Positions 57,930-64,000 of a stretch of 64,000 nt of DNA are shown here, piece after piece. Numbering within the stretch: position 1 is the first letter of the stretch; every line of letters begins with the position of its first letter. The stretch is from Mariniflexile gromovii. GTDB lineage: Bacteria > Bacteroidota > Bacteroidia > Flavobacteriales > Flavobacteriaceae. The notes below the pieces were generated by a model. That model did not search any database. It was not told the origin of the DNA and worked only from the letters and a program-made list of their open reading frames with translations. The stretch covers positions 16,944 through 80,943 of the forward strand of contig NZ_JAGJCB010000017.1 of the NCBI RefSeq assembly GCF_017814435.1, written 5' to 3'. A program made the translations under genes and the position numbers.

Positions 57930-58706
57930 ATGAATTTAAACCTAACAAAACCCATCTGTTTTTTCGATTTAGAAACAACAGGTGTCAACATAACAACCGA
58001 TAGAATAGTTGAAATAGCTGTTTTAAAAGTATATCCTAACGGAAAAGAGGAAAGTAAAACCTGGTTGGTAAATCCAGAAATGACGATTCCTGCCGATGTT
58101 ATTGCCATTCACGGTATAAGCAATGAAGATGTAGCCGATAAACCAACCTTTAAGGAGGTGGCAAAAGACATTTACAATATGATTAAAGATTCCGATTTAG
58201 GAGGTTTTAACTCTAACAGGTTTGATATTCCTTTATTGGCTGAAGAACTGTTGCGTGCTGAGGTAGATTTTGATATGAAAAACCGCGTAGCGGTTGATGT
58301 ACAGACTATTTTCCATAAAATGGAACAGCGTACTTTAAGCGCCGCCTATAAGTTTTATTGTAATACAGAATTGGAAGGTGCCCATGGAGCAGAAGCAGAT
58401 ACCAGAGCAACTTATGAGGTGTTGAAAGCGCAAATAGCTAAATACGACGAAATAGAAAATGACACCAAGTTTTTGGCAGAATTCAGTTCTAGAAAGCAGT
58501 TTGCAGATTTTGCTGGCTTTATTGTTTACAATAAAAAAGGGGAAGAATGTTTTTCTTTCGGAAAACATAAAGGAAAATTAGTAACCGAAGTTTTGGAAAG
58601 CGAACCCGGGTATTTTGGCTGGTTGTTAAATGCCGATTTTCCATTATACACCAAAAAGGTATTAACGGCCATTAAGCTAAGAAGTTTTAATAATAAGTTA
58701 GGGTAG
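57930..58706 (+). CDS. DnaQ-like 3'-5' exonuclease
   Basis: A 258-residue DEDDh exonuclease. Asp13 and Glu15 in FFDLETTG, Asp in SNRFDIPLLAEEL, and His-x4-Asp in HGAEADTRATY are present. It could be a polymerase III epsilon-like proofreader or an RNase T-like nuclease; the C-terminal 80 residues contain a DUF-like ending (GEECFSFGKHKGKLVTEVL, 'FGKHKG' as in other Bacteroidota exonucleases). Confidence 0.92.
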   Translation: MNLNLTKPICFFDLETTGVNITTDRIVEIAVLKVYPNGKEESKTWLVNPEMTIPADVIAIHGISNEDVADKPTFKEVAKDIYNMIKDSDLGGFNSNRFDIPLLAEELLRAEVDFDMKNRVAVDVQTIFHKMEQRTLSAAYKFYCNTELEGAHGAEADTRATYEVLKAQIAKYDEIENDTKFLAEFSSRKQFADFAGFIVYNKKGEECFSFGKHKGKLVTEVLESEPGYFGWLLNADFPLYTKKVLTAIKLRSFNNKLG

Positions 58707-58709
58707 TTT

Positions 58710-58782
58710 GTCATTCCTGCGAAAGCAGGAATCCATAAATAAAAGTAATAATTAAATAGATTCCTGCTTTCGCAGGAATGAC
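58710..58782. repeat. Perfect 24-bp inverted repeat
   Basis: GTCATTCCTGCGAAAGCAGG-type arm (58710-58733) with a perfect partner (58759-58782) around 25 bases. Each arm is itself a hairpin. Degenerate relatives occur at 16371, 56971 and 61802. The right arm ends eight bases before the next start. Confidence 0.92.
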
Positions 58783-58789
58783 AAAAAGT

Positions 58790-59401
58790 ATGAAAATCAT
58801 CTGCATAGGTAGAAATTACACCGAACATATTAAAGAATTAGAAAACGAAAAACCAACAGATCCGGTGGTGTTTTTAAAACCAGATACGTCTATTCTGCTA
58901 AAAAAACAACCGTTTTTCATTCCCGATTTTTCAAACGATGTGCATTATGAAGTTGAGGTTTTGGTTAAAATAAATAGGATAGGGAAGCATATTGATAAAA
59001 AATTTGCCCATAAATATTATGATGAAATTGGTTTGGGAATCGATTTTACTGCCCGCGATTTGCAAAGCGAATTAAAAGCAAAAGGATTGCCTTGGGAAAA
59101 AGCAAAATCGTTTGATGGTGCAGCGGTAGTTGGAAAATGGTTGCCGGTTTCAGATTTTAAAAATGTAAATGCAATTCAATTTTCCTTAAAAAAAAATGAT
59201 AATATTGTACAATTAGGAAATACAAGCCACATGCTTTGGAAAATTGATGAATTAATAGAATATGTGTCAAAATATTTCACATTAAAGATAGGAGATATTA
59301 TATTTACAGGTACACCAGCAGGAGTTGGGAACGTAGTTGCAAATGATAAACTCAAAGGATTTATAGAAGATAAAGAACTATTTTCAATAACAATTAAATA
59401 A
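58790..59401 (+). CDS. Fumarylacetoacetate hydrolase family protein
   Basis: A 203-residue FAH-fold enzyme. The metal site is HYEVEVLVKI (E-x-E) with an Asp (GIDFTARDLQ); GTPAGVG and the Lys of KGLPWEKAKSFDGAA are also conserved. Members hydrolyse or decarboxylate acylpyruvates or oxaloacetate. The ATG at 58790 is preferred; the one at 58778 lies inside the repeat. Confidence 0.9.
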   Translation: MKIICIGRNYTEHIKELENEKPTDPVVFLKPDTSILLKKQPFFIPDFSNDVHYEVEVLVKINRIGKHIDKKFAHKYYDEIGLGIDFTARDLQSELKAKGLPWEKAKSFDGAAVVGKWLPVSDFKNVNAIQFSLKKNDNIVQLGNTSHMLWKIDELIEYVSKYFTLKIGDIIFTGTPAGVGNVVANDKLKGFIEDKELFSITIK

Positions 59402-59402
59402 A

Positions 59403-59744
59403 ATGGAACAACATTACAAGTTATTTAGAGTACGTGAGTTAGCAGATAACGATGAAGATTTTATCGCAACATTAGCCGAAGCCTTTTTGGAAGAAGTGCC
59501 AGAAGATGCTGAACGTTTAAAAAAAGCAGTAGCGGCAAAAGATTATCATGAGGCATACCAAGCGGCACATAAAATGAAACCCACCATAGATTTATTCGAA
59601 TTAGGTGTGCTTGATATTTTAATTGAAGTGCAAGATTGGGGTAAATTTGAAAAGAGGGATTTAGATATATCTTCTCAATTGGAAATCGTGCTTTCTGCTG
59701 TTGAAAATGCGGTTGCCGAGTTAAAGTCAGATTTTAATTTATAA
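59403..59744 (+). CDS. Histidine phosphotransfer (Hpt) domain protein
   Basis: A 113-residue four-helix Hpt protein. The phosphorylated His56 is in AYQAAHKMKPTID. It receives phosphate from hybrid kinases through a response-regulator domain. No kinase is nearby. It begins two bases after the FAH gene and its stop is followed immediately by the ATG of cinA (TAAATG). Confidence 0.88.
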   Translation: MEQHYKLFRVRELADNDEDFIATLAEAFLEEVPEDAERLKKAVAAKDYHEAYQAAHKMKPTIDLFELGVLDILIEVQDWGKFEKRDLDISSQLEIVLSAVENAVAELKSDFNL

Positions 59745-60995
59745 ATGTTAGCAGAAATAATCACTATTGGAGATGAACTTCTTATTGGTCAAGTTATTGA
59801 TACCAATTCTGCATTTATAGCAAAGCATCTCAATAAAATTGGGGTGTCGGTATATCAAATAACATCCGTTCAAGACGATAAAGCGCATATACTTAAAGCC
59901 TTAAAAGATGCCGAAAGCAATGTAGATATCATCATTCTTACAGGTGGTTTAGGGCCAACAAAAGACGATATTACCAAAAAAACCATTGCCGAATATTTTA
60001 ATGATACGCTAGTTCGCGACGATTCTGTATTAAAAAATATCGAAGAACTTTGGAAACATTACACAGGTGGTTTGCTGCTTCAGGTGAATAGAGACCAAGC
60101 ACTTGTGCCTTCAAAATCAAAAGTACTCATGAACAAGTTGGGTACAGCGCCAGGGATGTGGATGGAAAAAGACAATAAAGTATTTATTTCCCTTCCAGGT
60201 GTACCTTATGAAATGAATGCCTTAATTGAAGAATCGGTTATTCCAAAGTTAAAAGAAAAATACAATTGCCCTTATATTTTACACAAAACCTTATTGGTAT
60301 ATGGTATAGGCGAAAGTGCGTTGGCAGAACGTATTGAGGCTTGGGAAGATGCTTTGCCAACACACATTAAATTAGCTTATTTACCAAGTTTAGGTATGAT
60401 GAGGTTGCGTTTATCTTCAAAAGGTTTTAATGTAAAAGAGGTTCAAGATGGTGTTCAAAAAGAAATAGATAAAGTGCTTCCATTAATAAAAGAAGAGTTT
60501 GCAGGTTTTGAAGAAGAAGAAGGCTCGGTAGAAATTGTTATAGCCAAGCAATTAAGTAAACAGGGAAAAACATTAGCAATTGCCGAAAGTTGTACGGGCG
60601 GTATGATTGCTGAACAATTTACAACCCACCCAGGCGCTTCAGCTTATTTTAAAGGCGGTGTTGTAACCTATTCAACCGAATCGAAAATGAACGTTTTAGG
60701 AGTTTCTAAAACAGATATTGAAACGTTTTCGGTGGTAAGTTCACAGGTTGTAGAGTCTATGGCTAGTAATGCGATGCGATTATTTCAATCTGATTACGCT
60801 GTTGCAACAACAGGAAATGCAGGTCCAACTAAAGGCGATTCAGAAGCTGAGGTGGGTACCGTTTATATCGCTATTGCTACAAAAAACGGGGTGTATTCCC
60901 AAAAATTCATGTTAGGAAATCATCGTATAAAAGTCATAAATAAGGCGGTAAATAAGGCCTTGGAAATGCTTCTGAAAGAAATTTTTAAAAATTGA
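59745..60995 (+). CDS. CinA family nicotinamide-nucleotide amidohydrolase
   Basis: A 416-residue protein with an N-terminal MoaB-like domain (EIITIGDELLIGQVIDTNSAFI, GGLGPTKDDITKKTIAEYF) and a C-terminal PncC domain (AESCTGGMIAEQF, FKGGVVTYSTESKMNVLGV, ATTGNAGPT). It deamidates NMN in pyridine-nucleotide recycling and hydrolyses ADP-ribose. It ends the FAH-Hpt-cinA unit. Confidence 0.95.
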   Translation: MLAEIITIGDELLIGQVIDTNSAFIAKHLNKIGVSVYQITSVQDDKAHILKALKDAESNVDIIILTGGLGPTKDDITKKTIAEYFNDTLVRDDSVLKNIEELWKHYTGGLLLQVNRDQALVPSKSKVLMNKLGTAPGMWMEKDNKVFISLPGVPYEMNALIEESVIPKLKEKYNCPYILHKTLLVYGIGESALAERIEAWEDALPTHIKLAYLPSLGMMRLRLSSKGFNVKEVQDGVQKEIDKVLPLIKEEFAGFEEEEGSVEIVIAKQLSKQGKTLAIAESCTGGMIAEQFTTHPGASAYFKGGVVTYSTESKMNVLGVSKTDIETFSVVSSQVVESMASNAMRLFQSDYAVATTGNAGPTKGDSEAEVGTVYIAIATKNGVYSQKFMLGNHRIKVINKAVNKALEMLLKEIFKN

Positions 60996-61006
60996 TAAAA
61001 AATAGA

Positions 61007-61036
61007 TTGTTGTAATGCAAAGAATTTGTATATTTG
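61007..61036 (+). promoter_or_regulatory. Promoter of rpmB
   Basis: TTG at 61007-61009 and TATATTTG at 61029-61036, spacer 19. Confidence 0.65.
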
Positions 61037-61079
61037 CACCTCGATTTTAAGCAACAAAAGAATTTTAAAGTTATAAATA

Positions 61080-61316
61080 ATGTCAAGAGTTTGTGAACTT
61101 ACAGGTAAGAAGGCAATGGTTGGAAACAACGTGTCTCATGCAATGAATAAAACTAAACGCAAATTTAATGCGAATTTAGTAAAGAAACGTTTTTACATTC
61201 CAGAAGAAGACAGCTGGATAACTTTAAAAGTTTCTACATCTGCTTTAAAAACTATCAACAAAATAGGTATTACTGCAGCAATTAAGGATGCAAAATCTAA
61301 AGGATTTTTAAAATAA
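61080..61316 (+). CDS. rpmB: 50S ribosomal protein bL28
   Basis: A 78-residue bL28 starting MSRVCELTGKKAMVGNNVSHAMNKTKRKFNANL. It is a globular component near the L1 stalk base. First gene of a three-gene operon with rpmG and the DUF4295 gene, the usual Bacteroidota order. Confidence 0.99.
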   Translation: MSRVCELTGKKAMVGNNVSHAMNKTKRKFNANLVKKRFYIPEEDSWITLKVSTSALKTINKIGITAAIKDAKSKGFLK

Positions 61317-61341
61317 TAGCTGTATTTAATAAGTAAAAAAA

Positions 61342-61524
61342 ATGGCAAAGAAAGGTAATAGAATACAAGTAATTTTAGAGTGTACTGAGCACAAAGAGTC
61401 TGGACAACCAGGAACTTCACGTTACGTTACTAAAAAAAATAAAAAGAATACGCCTGATAGAATGGAAATTAAAAAATTCAACCCTATCCTTAAGCGTATG
61501 ACAGTTCATAAAGAGATAAAATAA
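61342..61524 (+). CDS. rpmG: 50S ribosomal protein bL33
   Basis: A 60-residue bL33 ([38 protein letters not shown]). It lacks the four-Cys zinc ribbon and so is the zinc-independent type. Confidence 0.98.
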   Translation: MAKKGNRIQVILECTEHKESGQPGTSRYVTKKNKKNTPDRMEIKKFNPILKRMTVHKEIK

Positions 61525-61530
61525 TAAGTC

Positions 61531-61683
61531 ATGGCAAAGAAAACAGTAGCATCGTTACAAACATCTTCAAAAAGATTAACTAAAGCGATTAAAATGGTAA
61601 AATCACCTAAAACAGGTGCTTACATGTTTGTTGAATCAATCATGTCTCCAGAATTTGCAGACGACTTTTTCAACAAAAAGTAA
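61531..61683 (+). CDS. DUF4295 small basic protein
   Basis: A 50-residue protein, MAKKTVASLQTSSKRL to the end NKK, too short for usual ORF calling. DUF4295 is found after rpmG in Bacteroidota and is thought to be ribosome-associated, but its role is not known to me. It starts six bases after rpmG. Confidence 0.9.
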   Translation: MAKKTVASLQTSSKRLTKAIKMVKSPKTGAYMFVESIMSPEFADDFFNKK

Positions 61684-61703
61684 AAAAAAGCTTTTTAAAA
61701 TAT

Positions 61704-61742
61704 ACAAAGCTGCTTTCTTTATGGGAAGCAGCTTTTTTATGT
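61704..61742 (+). terminator. Terminator of the rpmB operon
   Basis: AAAGCTGCTT/AAGCAGCTTT with a T6 run. Confidence 0.9.
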
Positions 61743-61801
61743 TTATATTTGACTTGAAAAGAAGCTTCTCAAAATTTTATTTTGAGGAATCCTTTGAAAT
61801 T

Positions 61802-61824
61802 GTCATTCCCGTGTATGCGGGAAC
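61802..61824. repeat. Variant of the ATTCCTGC palindrome
   Basis: GTCATTCCCG-TGTAT-GCGGGAAC. Confidence 0.5.
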
Positions 61825-61880
61825 CCTCTGCCATATTAGCAGTGTAAATTATTGGTAAGACTTTTGACATAGGTATTTGG

Positions 61881-61956
61881 GCGTTACCCTGTGGGGTCGG
61901 GCTTTCGGCAGTCGCTCTCTGCGAGGAGCTCCAACAATTGCCTCAATCCCTAACGC
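61881..61956. repeat. GC-rich GCGTTACCC repeat, 76 bp
   Basis: Bounded by GCGTTACCC and CCCTAACGC inverted ends, with GCGAGGAGC and GGGCTTTCGGC inside. It is far above the local GC level. From memory the same architecture is scattered through Bacteroidota genomes. Confidence 0.65.
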
Positions 61957-62005
61957 AAAGAATAGCGCATCAACAAATAAACAATTCAACGAATAAACGA
62001 TAGTA

Positions 62006-62959
62006 ATGAGTTTTTTTAAAAAAATATTTTCCTCAGAAAAAAAGGAAACCCTCGATAAAGGTTTAGAAAAAACCAAAACCACTTTTTTTGGTAAATTAAG
62101 TAAAGCCGTAGCAGGAAAATCCAAAGTAGACGATGAGGTTTTAGATAATCTTGAAGAAGTTCTAGTGTCTAGTGACGTAGGTGTTAACACCACCCTTAAA
62201 ATTATCGAGCGTATTGAAGCGAGAGTTTCAAAAGATAAATATTTAGGAACAGAAGAACTTAATACCATTCTTCGCGAAGAAATAGCTGGTTTGTTGAGTG
62301 AAACCAATACAGGTAACGATTCAGAATTCACCATTCCGCAAGATAAAAAACCGTACGTTATTATGGTTGTAGGTGTTAATGGCGTTGGTAAAACTACTAC
62401 CATTGGCAAATTGGCATATCAATTTAAAAAACAAGGATTAAACGTGGTTTTAGGTGCAGCAGATACCTTTAGAGCAGCAGCCATCGATCAACTACAGGTA
62501 TGGGCAGATCGCGTAGGAGTGCCGTTGGTAAAACAATCTATGGGTAGCGACCCTGCTTCTGTGGCGTTCGATACCTTAAAAAGTGCCGTAACTCAAAATG
62601 CCGATGTGGTTATTATCGATACCGCGGGACGTTTGCACAACAAAGTAAACTTAATGAATGAGTTGACCAAAGTAAAACGCGTAATGCAAAAAGTGGTTGA
62701 TAACACACCCAACGATGTTTTGTTAGTGCTAGATGGATCAACAGGTCAAAACGCATTCGAGCAAGCCAAACAATTTACAGCCGCTACCGAAGTAACATCA
62801 TTAGCAGTTACCAAATTAGATGGTACTGCCAAAGGCGGTGTGGTAATTGGTATTTCAGACCAGTTTAAAATTCCAGTAAAATATATTGGTGTAGGCGAAG
62901 GTATCGAAGACTTACAAGTTTTTAATAAGTTCGAGTTTGTAGATTCGTTTTTTAAGTAA
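62006..62959 (+). CDS. ftsY: Signal recognition particle receptor FtsY
   Basis: A 317-residue SRP GTPase. The N domain is short; the G domain shows GVNGVGKTTTIGKLA, DTFRAAAIDQL, DTAGRLHNK and TKLDGTAKGG. It docks SRP-ribosomes to SecYEG. The acidic A domain of E. coli is absent, as usual here. Confidence 0.97.
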   Translation: MSFFKKIFSSEKKETLDKGLEKTKTTFFGKLSKAVAGKSKVDDEVLDNLEEVLVSSDVGVNTTLKIIERIEARVSKDKYLGTEELNTILREEIAGLLSETNTGNDSEFTIPQDKKPYVIMVVGVNGVGKTTTIGKLAYQFKKQGLNVVLGAADTFRAAAIDQLQVWADRVGVPLVKQSMGSDPASVAFDTLKSAVTQNADVVIIDTAGRLHNKVNLMNELTKVKRVMQKVVDNTPNDVLLVLDGSTGQNAFEQAKQFTAATEVTSLAVTKLDGTAKGGVVIGISDQFKIPVKYIGVGEGIEDLQVFNKFEFVDSFFK

Positions 62960-62994
62960 ATGTTAGGTATACCTCGAAAGGAGGGATTCTTGCT

Positions 62995-63878
62995 TTATTT
63001 AATCAATGCGTTTAACTTTTCCCATAAATCATTATCAAAAGTAGACACTGCAAAATTTTCACCATCGCCAGCATCTCCCATTCTAATTATCACCAATTTT
63101 TTACTAGGCACAATATGAATTTTTTGGTCGTTTTTACCCAAAGCAGCATACATATCGGCTGGGGCATTCGGGATTAATTCACCATTAAATTGAAGTTGAC
63201 TTTGTGGTAAATGGTAACTCGATTTTCCGTTTAGCCACCATAAATACCCATAAGCTTTATTTATGTCTTGTGAGGTATTGGTAGCTTCATTTAAAAATGC
63301 TTCCGGTACAATTTGTGTGTTTTTCCATGTTCCTTTTGCAGAAATCATTAAGCCAAATCGTGCCATACTTCGGGTGTTGCTCCAAAAAACGCTCAAATCA
63401 CTTAAATCTGTCCATAGTCCTGTCATCCCTATTTTTTCTTTAAGTTTAGTATTAAAATAATTATCCCATGTTTGGTTACTAGCCGCAGCAACTACATCTT
63501 GCACTTTTACATATACATTGTGGTATGCCCATCGTGTACCGGCATCGGCAACATATTGAAGGTTCGCAGGTGATACATCATCGCCTAAACTATCATCTAA
63601 ACCAGAATTCATCGATAATAAATGTTTGCATGTAATTAGGTTTTCTTTATCGGTTGAGACACTCGTCCAACCTGTTCCTAAATAATCAGAAACTTTATTG
63701 TTTATATTTATTAAGCCTTCTTCTTGTGCAATGCCAGATACCGCGGTAGTTAACGTTTTTCCGGCACTTGCCCAATACCACGAAGCTGTTTTGCTATGTC
63801 CGTTAAAATAATCTTCCCGAACAATTCTACCATTATAAAGTATCATGAAACTTTTGGTGTTTTTTTCTTCTAAATAAA
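62995..63878 (-). pseudogene. Serine hydrolase (beta-lactamase family), cut by an insertion sequence
   Basis: From 63846 the frame reads MILYNGRIVREDYFNGHSKTASWYWASAGKTL with Ser27-x-x-Lys30 and Tyr108-His-Asn110, the penicillin-binding/class C beta-lactamase catalytic residues. The frame continues upstream of that ATG through IYLEEKNTKSF, which still looks like family sequence, then meets the left end of an insertion sequence near 63879. About the first 40-60 residues, with any signal peptide, are therefore missing. The protein could still be made from the internal ATG, but export would fail. Confidence 0.75.
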
Positions 63879-64000
63879 TGTCCCGTCCTGCAATAGCGAT
63901 ACACTCAAACCTTAGTGTAATGAAAACACCAGAAAACAGTGGGTATGTAAAGCGTACTCAAAAAGATTATTCGATTTCTTTTAAGCTTCAGGTTGTTCAA
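63879..64000 (+). mobile_element. Left end of an IS3-type insertion sequence (partial)
   Basis: TGTCCCGTCCTGC marks the probable left terminus (TG start). The transposase gene begins 41 bases inside. The element leaves the window at 64000. Confidence 0.7.
63920..64000 (+). CDS. IS3-type transposase OrfA, N-terminal part
   Basis: ATG at 63920 opens a frame that runs off the right edge after 27 codons: MKTPENSGYVKRTQKDYS then ISFKLQVVQ. The KRTQKDYSISFKLQVV pattern is the start of the helix-turn-helix domain of IS3-family OrfA. Its missing 3' part would show the -1 frameshift to OrfB. Confidence 0.75.
   Translation, partial: MKTPENSGYVKRTQKDYSISFKLQVVQ

Noticed and set aside
58526..58828. 100-codon frame on the minus strand (contains FCHSCESRNLF)
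   Set aside because: Translation of the ATTCCTGC palindrome and exonuclease antisense; this peptide pattern is typical of such repeats.
61616..61858. 80-codon frame on the plus strand
   Set aside because: Overlaps DUF4295 and the terminator after it.
61849..62409. Long open frame on the minus strand across ftsY (186 codons)
   Set aside because: It overlaps the well-supported ftsY gene and the GC-rich repeat; no family resemblance.

Overview
The window is chromosomal DNA from an AT-rich member of the Bacteroidota, almost certainly the family Flavobacteriaceae. The evidence is: type IX secretion sorting and gliding-type genes (a CHU_C/type B C-terminus followed by PorP/SprF and OmpA-family genes), recurrent TAnnTTTG -7 promoter elements, near-absence of Shine-Dalgarno sequences, the Bacteroidota small ribosomal-operon protein DUF4295, and a bS21 gene that is the exception with a strong Shine-Dalgarno. 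Genus cannot be fixed from sequence reading alone.

Layout. 1-3 kb: end of a helix-hairpin-helix gene, an acyl-CoA dehydrogenase, rpsU, xerC and hpf. 3-17 kb: the core translation/transcription block, with four tRNAs, tuf, tRNA-Trp, secE, nusG, rplK, rplA, rplJ, rplL, rpoB, rpoC and a DUF3467 gene; perfect hairpins sit after tuf, between rplL and rpoB, and between rpoB and rpoC. 17-21 kb (minus): a divergent 4Fe-4S protein, a multi-spanning membrane protein and prfC. 21-30 kb: a 2069-residue secreted repeat protein with its PorP/SprF partner and an OmpA/PD40 protein, a typical type IX surface-protein operon. 30-38 kb: idi, a QueD/PTPS-like enzyme, small proteins, a second identical tRNA-Thr, a lipoprotein, a possible small RNA unit with three upstream 15-bp direct repeats, DoxX, a VanX-like dipeptidase, a sterol-desaturase-type protein, a DEAD-box helicase and a bestrophin.

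38.5-39.7 kb (minus) is the most accessory-looking part: two overlapping genes, a DUF5343-like protein and a SWT1-type HEPN protein with an intact R-x4-H ribonuclease motif. This is a plausible defence or toxin-antitoxin-like pair. 39.8-47.4 kb (minus): a B12-type radical SAM protein carrying an in-frame repeat insertion, a tRNA-dihydrouridine synthase whose stop codon lies in a 12-copy heptamer array, MOSC, FKBP, a DUF4377/META lipoprotein and htpG. 47.7-61 kb: fabH-like, an outer-membrane receptor, a CoA-binding protein, a sodium:solute symporter, recR, a glycosyltransferase with a TTG start, an E2 acyltransferase, a secreted unknown, a DnaQ-like exonuclease, an FAH-family enzyme, an Hpt protein and cinA. 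61-64 kb: rpmB-rpmG-DUF4295, ftsY, and a serine hydrolase gene cut off by the left end of an IS3-type insertion sequence that runs off the window.

Most genes are housekeeping. Between them lie several families of small palindromic repeats (a GTCATTCCTGCGAAAGCAGG type, a GAGCTTGTCGAA type, a GC-rich GCGTTACCC type) and heptamer tandem arrays of four different sequences, suggesting recurrent replication slippage and REP/MITE-like spread.
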